Below are positions 1 to 6,497 of a DNA stretch of 10,944 nt, in pieces. The DNA lies in assembly GCA_948435975.1 (NCBI GenBank), contig CAOJHG010000029.1:1-10944 (forward strand). The letters run 5' to 3'. The first letter of the stretch is position 1. The number at the start of each line of letters is the position of its first letter. The notes under the pieces were generated by a model. It was not told the DNA's origin. It searched no databases and saw only the letters and a list, made by a program, of their open reading frames with translations. The translations under genes and the position numbers were made by a program. Source of the stretch: an uncultured Oscillibacter sp. (GTDB lineage Bacteria; Bacillota; Clostridia; Oscillospirales; Oscillospiraceae).

Positions 1-1
1 G

Positions 2-805
2 GGAATTTACCTGATGTTTATGACCATTATGCAGACCGCGGAAACCCTTGGCATCCTGGCTTTGATGGACAGCAGCCGGGCGAGTATCTATTTTGCCTAT
101 TCTTTGCCGCTGCTGATATCGTTTGGAATCGATGCGGTCCTTTCACTGGTGTTTCTGCCTTTTCGAAACAAGGGCCTGGTTCATCTCCTGTCTCTGGCCC
201 TCGTGATTCTGACGGTCTGGCATGTCTGGAAGACGGATCAAATTCGTTCCCCCTGGAAGGGCGGGGCCCTGGAGAGCAACGAGGCCATTACCTGTATGGA
301 AAATATCATCGCTACGGAGGACGACTTCACCTGGACCGTCATCTCCGCCAACGACGAGCTTCAGATGGGACTGGAGTACGGTTACCACTACGAAGTGAGT
401 ACCTTTTTGCGGGACATGGAGGGGGTGGAGGACTGGCCTGAAATTCAGCTTCGGATCCCTACGCCGGTGGTGTTCATTTTCATCGAGAAAATCCCGTTGG
501 CCTATATGGAGGAATACGAGGGTACGGGCCAGCCAGTCTCTGAGGAGGGAGCCGCCCGGCCTCTACCAGGCGGCGAGGGCATCGGTATATACCAGGGCGA
601 GCGCCGCTGGGTCCTCATGTCCCGGATGTACTACTGGGCTCAGGAATTCCAGAGGCTTTACCCCAACGAAATGGAGGTCTATCTGGAGACGGACAACTTT
701 ATCTGCTACCGGATCGAGCAGAACATATTCCGCCTGTATGACTTTGCCATTGACTACGATTACAATACACGGGATTATACCCAGGGCGAGGGGGACGACG
801 GATGA
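2..805 (+). CDS. Multi-pass membrane protein with extracytoplasmic C-terminal domain (5' end outside window)
   Basis: The frame is open to the left edge, so this is the last 267 residues of a longer protein; an internal ATG at 14 is unlikely to be the real start. About the first 80 residues are membrane segments: a hydrophobic stretch at the very start, one containing SIYFAYSLPLLISFGIDAV and one containing LVHLLSLALVILTVW. The remaining ~185 residues are acidic, aromatic-rich and probably face outside. They hold a hydrophobic strand PTPVVFIFIEKIPLAY and a patterned end with YYWAQEF, FICYRIEQN and DFAIDYDYN. The SR..IY..YSLPLL pattern recalls late helices of GT-C type glycosyltransferases or polymerase-like membrane proteins, but this is only a resemblance and I do not recognise the family with certainty. 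The stop overlaps the next start as ATGA, so the two are probably translationally coupled. A lipid-linked sugar transferase or polymer polymerase would fit the locus; function remains unassigned. Confidence 0.8.
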   Translation, partial: GIYLMFMTIMQTAETLGILALMDSSRASIYFAYSLPLLISFGIDAVLSLVFLPFRNKGLVHLLSLALVILTVWHVWKTDQIRSPWKGGALESNEAITCMENIIATEDDFTWTVISANDELQMGLEYGYHYEVSTFLRDMEGVEDWPEIQLRIPTPVVFIFIEKIPLAYMEEYEGTGQPVSEEGAARPLPGGEGIGIYQGERRWVLMSRMYYWAQEFQRLYPNEMEVYLETDNFICYRIEQNIFRLYDFAIDYDYNTRDYTQGEGDDG

Positions 806-2676
806 GGGAGCCCATGATAACCCATCGGAAATATTTCAGCATCCTCTTCATCATGCTGGTGATTGTCTTTATGTTCGTCTTTACCCAGGTGGCAAAGGAG
901 TCCATCAGCGACTACGATGTCAACGCCCACGCGGCCAAGCCCCCGGTGTCCGGCAGTCTTCGCTGGACCCCGGAGGACGGAGCCCTGGCCTCTATGGCCC
1001 TGGGGACGGAGAGTCTGCCGGCGGAGGGCCGGTACGTGCTGCTTCTGGGAGACGAGAGCAATGATGCGGGAAGGGTGGTCTGTCAGTGGTGCCGGTACAC
1101 CAAGCGGAATCTGGCTGTCCGGAGCAGTGCCCAGGGCTGTTCGCCGGGGGTGAACCCGCCGGATTTGATCCTGGTGGATGCCACCGTGATCGACTGCGGA
1201 AGGGAAGAGGCGGCTCTGATGGCCTTGGCCGAAGCGGGCTGCGATCTGCTGTTCTGCAATCTCCCCGGTCCTCAGGTGATCCGGGCGCGGGAGGGCCTTC
1301 GGACCCTGCTGGGGATCCGGGAGGTCCGGGCTGACTCCATTGAGGTGGAGGGAATACACCTGTTTGAGGACTTTTTTCTGGGTGGCCGCTATATTTACGC
1401 CGCCACGGACGAGGAGAGCCGGAAGCGGCAGGATCTGACATTGGAAATGCCCTGGTACATTACTTTGTCCGGCACAAAGACTTACATGGTAGGTATGCTG
1501 GAGGAGCTGCTGGAAGACGAGGAGGCCATGAATGAGTATTTCCCGGGCGTTATCTGGCGCAACAGCTACAAGGGGGCCAACGTCTTCGCGGTAAACGGGG
1601 ATTACCTGTCCGATATCACGGGCCTTGGGATTTTGAGCGCCGTGTACTATGAGGCCAGACCCTATGACCTCTATCCTGTCATCAACGCTCAGAATTTGGT
1701 GGTCGTGGATTATCCCAGCTTCGCAGAGGAAAACACGGAGGTTATTCAGAAGCTGTACAGCCGGTCTCCGAAGGCCTTGCAGCAGGACATCGTATGGCCC
1801 ATGCTGCTTTCGATGGCCCGCAGGGGAGGATGGAAACTGACCAGTTTTCTTGTGCCGCAGTATGACTATCAGGATGGAGCGGAGCCTAACGCCGAAAATT
1901 TCCAATTCTATCTCCAACAGTTCCGGGAGGTGGAGGCGGAAGCCGGGATTTCCCTCCGGCACAGCGATCAGATCACCCTGGCGGAAAAGGTGGAGCGGGA
2001 CGAGGCATTTTACGATTCCGCGAACAGCCGGTATGTATACACGGCGGCATACGCGGAGCCCTCGGAGTTTATGAAGTTAAAGGATCAGCCGGAGGCCGCG
2101 TTCACGTCGGAAATTCGGACGGTGGCCTGTGAGTACCGTCCGGACATGCCGCTGGTGTTCTATTGCGACGATGAGATTACCGGACAGAGCATCATCGGAG
2201 ACGCCAGAACCCATACCTATAAGGAGAATGTGCGCCTTCGGGGCCTGGAGACGGCGCTGGGGTACAGCATGGTCAAGATCGATATCCACGATGTTCTATG
2301 GACGGAGAGCGAGGATACCCTTTGGGAGAAGATGTCCGAAAAGGTGACCAGCAATCTGGACACCTGGTGGAAGGCGTTTCAGGCCTTTGACAAGACCACG
2401 CTGTCGGAGAGCGACAGGCGGGTGAGAACGTTCCTGAACCTGGATTACAAGGAACGGCGGGAGGACGACCGGATTTCCCTGGAGATCGAGGGCATGGAAG
2501 AGGAGTGCTGGTTCCTTCTGCGTACTCACGGAGAGAAGATTGCGGAAATCCAGGGAGCGGAATACGAGCGGGTGGAGCGGGACGCCTATCTGCTCCATGT
2601 TCTGGAGGACCGGGTGGAAATCCGGCTGGAGAAAAACCGGGGAGTGTTGAAATACACCTTGCCGGAAGAAGACTAG
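802..2676 (+). CDS. Membrane-anchored extracytoplasmic protein, amidotransferase-like plus possible degenerate deacetylase-like region
   Basis: This 624-residue protein has one N-terminal hydrophobic helix (residues ~11-30, after RK) and no obvious cleavage site, so it is probably anchored with its bulk outside. Residues ~76-175 look like an alternating beta/alpha domain (RYVLLLGDE, PDLILVDATVIDCG, CDLLFCNLPGP, LRTLLGI), similar in style to class I amidotransferase-like or flavodoxin-like folds but without a catalytic Cys-His-Glu triad that I can identify. Residues ~258-420 (NVFAVNGDYLSD, YPVINAQNLVVVDYP, WKLTSFLVPQYDY, ISLRHSDQ) resemble the DUF2194/PelA-type deacetylase-like region, yet the CE4 TFDD and HxxxH motifs are not visible, so activity is doubtful. 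The C-terminal ~130 residues are charged and probably beta-rich. Start 802 is chosen because GAGGGGG at 788-794 lies seven bases upstream; ATG 814 is an alternative. It shares ATGA with the upstream membrane protein, which suggests a joint role at the membrane. Likely polymer processing or export, by inference only. Confidence 0.85.
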   Translation: MREPMITHRKYFSILFIMLVIVFMFVFTQVAKESISDYDVNAHAAKPPVSGSLRWTPEDGALASMALGTESLPAEGRYVLLLGDESNDAGRVVCQWCRYTKRNLAVRSSAQGCSPGVNPPDLILVDATVIDCGREEAALMALAEAGCDLLFCNLPGPQVIRAREGLRTLLGIREVRADSIEVEGIHLFEDFFLGGRYIYAATDEESRKRQDLTLEMPWYITLSGTKTYMVGMLEELLEDEEAMNEYFPGVIWRNSYKGANVFAVNGDYLSDITGLGILSAVYYEARPYDLYPVINAQNLVVVDYPSFAEENTEVIQKLYSRSPKALQQDIVWPMLLSMARRGGWKLTSFLVPQYDYQDGAEPNAENFQFYLQQFREVEAEAGISLRHSDQITLAEKVERDEAFYDSANSRYVYTAAYAEPSEFMKLKDQPEAAFTSEIRTVACEYRPDMPLVFYCDDEITGQSIIGDARTHTYKENVRLRGLETALGYSMVKIDIHDVLWTESEDTLWEKMSEKVTSNLDTWWKAFQAFDKTTLSESDRRVRTFLNLDYKERREDDRISLEIEGMEEECWFLLRTHGEKIAEIQGAEYERVERDAYLLHVLEDRVEIRLEKNRGVLKYTLPEED

Positions 2677-2692
2677 GAGAGGAGGGATTACA
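2677..2692 (+). promoter_or_regulatory. Ribosome binding site of the DUF2304 gene
   Basis: GGAGAGGAGGG lies right after the TAG stop of the upstream gene, with the GGAGG core at 2681-2685 seven bases before ATG 2693. The strong match to the 16S rRNA 3' end fixes this start. Only 16 bases separate the genes, leaving no room for a promoter. Confidence 0.7.
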
Positions 2693-3106
2693 ATGGACGC
2701 GGGTTTTGAAATACGCCTCGCGATGATTATCACTGGGGTTTTCCTGCTGGGAATTACCATGCTGTCTCTGTCGAGGCGAAAGATGACGGACCCTTTTGCC
2801 CTGACCTGGGCGCTGATCAGCGTTATCCTGATTCTGGGAGGGGCCTTCCTGCGTCCCGCGGAATTGAACCGCTATATTAGCGGCATGGGAATGCTGATGG
2901 TGGCCTCCATCGGATTCTGCCTGCTCTTCGGCGCGTATTTTATGAGCCTCCGGGTGTCGGAATTGATGCGCAGAAATCAGGAGCTGTCCATGCAGATATC
3001 GCTGTTGCGGCAGACGGTGGAGGATTTGGAGGAGCAGTGGGAGAACGCTTCTGTCGGGGATGAGGAAGGGGGGGCGCGGAATGAAGAAGCTGCTGTTTGT
3101 CATTAA
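2693..3106 (+). CDS. DUF2304 family small membrane protein
   Basis: The 137-residue protein has three hydrophobic segments: residues ~7-24 (LAMIITGVFLLGITML), ~37-52 (FALTWALISVILILGG) and ~67-87 (GMGMLMVASIGFCLLFG). A basic SRRK loop followed by an aromatic/Trp helix sits between the first two. A heptad-like charged tail (residues ~90-118, SELMRRNQELSMQISLLRQ) is probably a short coiled coil in the cytoplasm. Size, three-helix layout and coiled-coil tail are those of the DUF2304 family, which is commonly encoded next to polyprenyl-phosphate sugar synthases of the GT2 class. Such a GT2 is found two genes downstream, here with a GT4 gene between them. It probably acts as a small membrane partner or anchor of that enzyme, by context. 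Its last 26 bases overlap the following gene. Confidence 0.8.
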   Translation: MDAGFEIRLAMIITGVFLLGITMLSLSRRKMTDPFALTWALISVILILGGAFLRPAELNRYISGMGMLMVASIGFCLLFGAYFMSLRVSELMRRNQELSMQISLLRQTVEDLEEQWENASVGDEEGGARNEEAAVCH

Positions 3107-4313
3107 TACGATGGGGTGTGCCGGAGCTGAGTTCGCGCTGCTGGAGCTCTTCCGCCATTTGGATTCGCCGGAGTATGAAGTGTCTCTGTATGTTATGGTA
3201 AACCAAGGGGAACTGGCTCGGGAGCTGCCGCCCTATGTCCGCTTGCTGAACCGGCGCTATCAGTATGATTCCGTGCTGACGCCGAAAGGGCGGCGAAAGC
3301 TGATGGCACAGGTGCTGCGGGCCATGGTTACCCGGGGAACGGTGTTCCGCCTGCTCCCCTATCTCTGGCGGAATTTCTGGCGGATGCTGCGAAAGGGGGA
3401 GGTCCGGCTTGACAAGCTGCTGTGGCGCGTTTTGGCGGACGGCGGCGAGCGAATGGAGGAGACCTACGATCTGGCGGTGGCCTTTCACGAGGGCGGTTCC
3501 ACCTACTATGTGGCCGACCATGTGAGAGCCCGAAAAAAGGCGTCCTTTCTTCACATTGATTATGAAAAGGGAGGCTATTCCCCCATGCTGGATGGGGACT
3601 GCTATCAAAAGATCGATCAAATATTTCTTGTATCCGACGAGATCAAAGGCGCTTTTTTGGCGTTCCACCCGGAGTGCGAAAGCAAGGTGGAGGTCTTTCA
3701 TAATATTTTGAACCGGGAGAGAATTTACCGCCTGTCCACGCTTCCCGGCGGCTTTTCCGACCACTTTGATGGGTTTCGCGTGGTGACCCTGGGAAGACTG
3801 GCGAAGCAGAAGGCGCTGGAGGTTTCCATCCAAGCGGCCAGGCTGTTGAAGGACGCCGGGGTTCCGGTGCGCTGGTACGTCCTGGGGGAGGGAGACCAGC
3901 GGGCTTTCCTGGAGAAGACCATCCGTTCTCTGGAGCTGGAAGAGGACTTTTTGCTCCCCGGAACGGTGAAGAACCCCTATCCCTATCTGCGGCAGGCCGA
4001 CCTCTATGTCCACGCCAGCCGCTACGAGGGGAAGAGCATCGCCATTCAGGAGGCCCAGATTCTGGGCAAGGCCATTTTGATCTCGGATTGCAGTGGAAAC
4101 CGGGAGCAGGTGGTTCACGGCGTGGACGGGCTGTTGTGCGACCTGACGCCGGAGGCCATTTGCGCGTCGATGCGGGAGCTGCTTCAGAATGAGGAGCTTC
4201 GGGAGCGCTTGGGTCAGGCCGCCGCCAAGAGACCGCAGACCGATGGGCGGGAACTGAACAAACTGCTTTCTCTGCTGGAACCATCGGGGGGAGGAAGGGA
4301 AGATGCGGGCTAG
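3081..4313 (+). CDS. GT4-family glycosyltransferase (GT-B fold)
   Basis: The 410-residue protein is predicted to transfer a sugar from a nucleotide-sugar donor to a growing lipid-linked or polymer acceptor at the inner face of the membrane. The N-terminal Rossmann half begins KKLLFVINTMGCAGAE, with the acceptor-side GGAE-like loop changed to CAGAE (residues 13-17). The C-terminal half has GRLAKQK (238-244), the strand WYVLGEGDQ and the E-x7-E donor motif in SRYEGKSIAIQEAQ (E316 and E324), followed by SDCSGNREQV and a GLLCDL loop. Together these are the standard GT4 signature. Start 3081 is preferred over the in-frame ATG at 3060 because the purine tract AGGAAGGGGGGG at 3063-3074 lies six bases before it and nothing similar precedes 3060. 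The gene overlaps the DUF2304 gene by 26 bases and the next gene by 11, implying coupled translation. Donor sugar and linkage cannot be read from the sequence. Confidence 0.92.
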   Translation: MKKLLFVINTMGCAGAEFALLELFRHLDSPEYEVSLYVMVNQGELARELPPYVRLLNRRYQYDSVLTPKGRRKLMAQVLRAMVTRGTVFRLLPYLWRNFWRMLRKGEVRLDKLLWRVLADGGERMEETYDLAVAFHEGGSTYYVADHVRARKKASFLHIDYEKGGYSPMLDGDCYQKIDQIFLVSDEIKGAFLAFHPECESKVEVFHNILNRERIYRLSTLPGGFSDHFDGFRVVTLGRLAKQKALEVSIQAARLLKDAGVPVRWYVLGEGDQRAFLEKTIRSLELEEDFLLPGTVKNPYPYLRQADLYVHASRYEGKSIAIQEAQILGKAILISDCSGNREQVVHGVDGLLCDLTPEAICASMRELLQNEELRERLGQAAAKRPQTDGRELNKLLSLLEPSGGGREDAG

Positions 4314-5115
4314 GAAGTCGCTGCTGATTGTGATCCCGGCTTACAACGAGGAGAAGAACATTGGCGCCTTTTTGGAGAAGCTGCGGCAATCGGAGCTGGC
4401 AGACCGGGCGGATCTTCTGGTGGTGGACGACGCGTCCACGGACCGGACCGCCGCCATTGCCCGGGAATACGGCTGCTCCGTTGTGACGAACATCTATAAC
4501 CTGGGCTATGGCAGCGGCCTCCAGATCGGCTATAAGTACGCGCGGAAACGGGACTATGAGTTCGTGATTCAGATGGACGCCGACGGGCAGCACGACGCCT
4601 GCAACGTGGAGCGGCTGTACCGGAAGCTGCTGGAGAAGGACAGGGAGGGCCGGAGGCCGGACATCGTGCTGGGCTCCCGGTTTCTGAAGGGCAGCGCCAC
4701 CTATCGCGTTTCCCTGGCGAAGCGAATTGCCTATGTGCCCTTCCGCCTGTTGATCCGCTGGGGAACCGGGCGGCGGATCATGGACCCCACCACGGGCCTT
4801 CAGGGGCTGAGCCGGCGGGCGTTCTCCTATTACGCGGGCTACAACCATTTTGACGACCGCTACCCCGACGCCAACATGCTGATGCAAATGCTGCTGCTGG
4901 GCTTTCGGGTGGAGGAGATTCCGGCGGTGATGCATTCCCGGGTGGAAGGGGTCAGCATGCATTCCGGGCTGAGGCCGGTGGTGTACATGTTCCGCATGGC
5001 CTTCTCTCTGGCGGCGGTGTGGGTCCGCATCCGGCTTTTTCACATAGACATGGGGATCGTGGAGGAAGCGCCTGTCAGAAACGCGGGAGGTGAGGATGAA
5101 ACTTCCGTTTTTTAA
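4303..5115 (+). CDS. GT2 glycosyltransferase, dolichyl/polyprenyl-phosphate sugar synthase type
   Basis: This 270-residue enzyme probably moves a hexose from a nucleotide sugar to polyprenyl phosphate, giving a lipid-linked sugar for later use outside the membrane. The GT-A fold is clear: IVIPAYNEEKNIG near residues 9-21, VVDDASTDRT with D42-D43, NLGYGSGLQ near 66-74, and MDADGQHD with the metal-binding D92-x-D94. GSRFLKGS and MDPTTGLQGLSRRAF match the DPM1-like branch. There is no multi-helix C-terminal membrane domain; only a hydrophobic amphipathic stretch (~residues 226-247, MFRMAFSLAAVWVRIR) is present, so membrane attachment may need a partner such as the DUF2304 protein encoded nearby. 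It overlaps the GT4 gene by 11 bases, with a GGGGGGAGGAAGGGAAG tract before ATG 4303, and its end overlaps the next gene by 20. The acceptor and sugar are unknown. Confidence 0.92.
   Translation: MRARKSLLIVIPAYNEEKNIGAFLEKLRQSELADRADLLVVDDASTDRTAAIAREYGCSVVTNIYNLGYGSGLQIGYKYARKRDYEFVIQMDADGQHDACNVERLYRKLLEKDREGRRPDIVLGSRFLKGSATYRVSLAKRIAYVPFRLLIRWGTGRRIMDPTTGLQGLSRRAFSYYAGYNHFDDRYPDANMLMQMLLLGFRVEEIPAVMHSRVEGVSMHSGLRPVVYMFRMAFSLAAVWVRIRLFHIDMGIVEEAPVRNAGGEDETSVF
5086..5095 (+). promoter_or_regulatory. Ribosome binding site deciding the ATG 5096 start
   Basis: GGAGGTGAGG lies inside the end of the GT2 gene. Its GGAGG core (5086-5090) is five bases from ATG 5096. A GTG at 5090 in the same frame overlaps the core itself and would lack a site of its own, so ATG 5096 is the better start. 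Confidence 0.65.
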
Positions 5116-6424
5116 GCCCCGGCAAGAGCGGGTCCGCCTCCAGGCGGCGGAGCTGGCGGAGACGAGGGAGCCCCTCCGCAACCCGGCCAGAGGCTGGTAT
5201 CAGATTCACACCTTCCTGGTGGACCGGGAGCCGGACCTGGAGGAGCTGACATGGTGCCTGAATCCGGAGGACGCCCTGGTTTTGCTGCTGTTTGACATCG
5301 GGGGATACCGTGACCGGAACCTGGACCAGGAGGCCCTGGGCCGGATGGCCCGGGTACTGGAGTTCTTTGCCCGGCGGAATTATGACTGCGTTGTCCGGGC
5401 GGTCTACGACCACGAGGGCCGTGCGCCGGAGCGGGAGCCCTTCTTCTTCGCCCAGGTGCTGGCCCATCTGGAGCAGGTCGCCGGGGTGCTGAAGCCCTTT
5501 TCCTGCGTGTTCGTGTACCAGGGGATGCTGGTGGGCAGCTGGGGGGAGATGCACAGCTCCCGCTTCCTCTCCAGGGAGCGCTTGGGGAAGATGGCGGAGG
5601 TGCTCCAGAATTGCCGGGGGGAGGAAACCTGGCTGGCGGTCCGGCGCCCGGTGCAGTGGAGGCAGCTCCACAAGGAGGGACCGGATCCGCCTGGTTTCAC
5701 GCATATGGGTTTGTTTGACGACGGCATGTTTGGCTCTCCGGATCACCTGGGTACCTTTGGCACAAAGGGCCGGGCCTACACCTCCTGGGACAGCCCCTGG
5801 AGCCGGGAGGACGAGTTGGATTTTCTGGACGACCTCTGCCGGCAGGCGCCCTACGGCGGCGAGGCCGTTTGGAGCGGGAAGGAGCCCGTGGAGGCCGGGG
5901 ATGTGCTGGCGGTTTTGCGCAAAACGGGGGTCACCTATCTGAACCGGACCCACGATCTCCGGCTTTTGGACCTGTGGAAGAGCTGGCGCTGCCCCCTCCA
6001 GGGCATCTGGGGAGAGGCCAGCTTGTACGACTATGTGGGGGCCCACCTGGGCTATCGGCTGGTAATCCGCGGCGGACGGGTCAAGGCGGACCGGCGGTCC
6101 GGCGGACGCTGCCGGCTTGAGGTGGAAGTGGAGAACACCGGCTTTGCCAGTGTGTATCAGGCATTTCGGGTGGTTTTGACGTATCCGGACGGGACGGAGG
6201 TCTCGGCCCACCAGCCAACGCCCTGGCAGAGCGGGGAGACCCGGGATCTGGTCTGGGAAATCCCGCCGGTAGAGGGCGAGCTGTGGCTGTCCGCCGCCAG
6301 AGACCGGGACGGTGCGAGGCTGTATTTTGCCAACGCCGCGGACGAGGCGGGCCGGGTCCTTCTGGGGCGGCTGTACCGGGAGGACGGAGAGTCACGTTTG
6401 GAACGTTCTGGGCACAGGCGCTGA
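5096..6424 (+). CDS. DUF4874/DUF4832 family protein, no visible export signal
   Basis: The 442-residue protein matches the layout of proteins with an N-terminal DUF4874 and a C-terminal DUF4832 domain, which look like a glycoside-hydrolase-type barrel followed by a beta sandwich. Visible marks are RNPARGWY (R28-Y35), RAVYDHEG (D105, E107), GSWGEMHSS with E151 and H153, GLFDDGMFGS (D208-D209), GGE (E256), and the beta-sandwich strands YRLVIRGGR and VEVENTGFASVYQAF. The acidic residues E151, D209 and E256 recur in the next gene and are the obvious catalytic or ligand-binding candidates. No hydrophobic N-terminus exists: it begins MKLPFFKPRQER, and the upstream in-frame codons back to TAG 5045-5047 add none. 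As read, it should stay in the cytoplasm or leave by a non-classical route. It overlaps the GT2 gene by 20 bases. Function is unknown; a glycan-binding or glycan-cleaving role is inference from context and fold resemblance. Confidence 0.85.
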   Translation: MKLPFFKPRQERVRLQAAELAETREPLRNPARGWYQIHTFLVDREPDLEELTWCLNPEDALVLLLFDIGGYRDRNLDQEALGRMARVLEFFARRNYDCVVRAVYDHEGRAPEREPFFFAQVLAHLEQVAGVLKPFSCVFVYQGMLVGSWGEMHSSRFLSRERLGKMAEVLQNCRGEETWLAVRRPVQWRQLHKEGPDPPGFTHMGLFDDGMFGSPDHLGTFGTKGRAYTSWDSPWSREDELDFLDDLCRQAPYGGEAVWSGKEPVEAGDVLAVLRKTGVTYLNRTHDLRLLDLWKSWRCPLQGIWGEASLYDYVGAHLGYRLVIRGGRVKADRRSGGRCRLEVEVENTGFASVYQAFRVVLTYPDGTEVSAHQPTPWQSGETRDLVWEIPPVEGELWLSAARDRDGARLYFANAADEAGRVLLGRLYREDGESRLERSGHRR

Positions 6425-6431
6425 CGTTTGA

Positions 6432-6450
6432 GGAAATCCGTCGGATTTCC
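6432..6450. repeat. Inverted repeat, 9-bp arms with 1-base centre
   Basis: GGAAATCCG is followed by T and then CGGATTTCC, a perfect 9-base palindromic pair. In RNA it would fold as an eight-pair stem with a three-base loop. It starts eight bases after the stop of the first DUF4874/DUF4832 gene and ends 47 bases before the start of its paralogue. The base run after it is CGGGAGAC, with no U tract, so it does not look like an intrinsic terminator. An RNA stability or processing element, or an operator, is possible; chance is not excluded. Confidence 0.6.
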
Positions 6451-6484
6451 CGGGAGACACCGGCGGCGGGAACTGCCTTGGGTA

Positions 6485-6490
6485 AAGGAG
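6485..6490 (+). promoter_or_regulatory. Ribosome binding site deciding the ATG 6498 start
   Basis: AAGGAG lies seven bases before ATG 6498. The in-frame ATG at 6492 is only one base from it, too close for initiation, so 6498 is chosen. The two-residue difference does not affect the predicted signal sequence. Confidence 0.6.
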
Positions 6491-6497
6491 AATGGAG

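Larger units (their letters stand above)
6425..6497. other. 73-base gap between the two DUF4874/DUF4832 genes
   Basis: This is the larger gap between complete co-directional genes in the first 8.9 kb. It holds the inverted repeat at 6432-6450 and the Shine-Dalgarno site at 6485-6490. I see no convincing -35/-10 pair and no T tract after the repeat. Confidence 0.6.

Noticed and set aside
775..1962. Open frame of 395 codons on the minus strand
   Set aside because: Antisense to the anchored 624-residue protein, low-complexity composition, no recognisable motif or ribosome binding site.
3643..5181. Long open frame of 512 codons on the minus strand
   Set aside because: It lies antisense to clear GT4 and GT2 genes, is rich in Pro, Arg, Gly and His without domain pattern, and is the expected shadow of GC-rich codon use.
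6432..6460. Intrinsic terminator at the inverted repeat
   Set aside because: The stem is followed by CGGGAGAC and not by a T run, and the next gene is a paralogue in the same direction.
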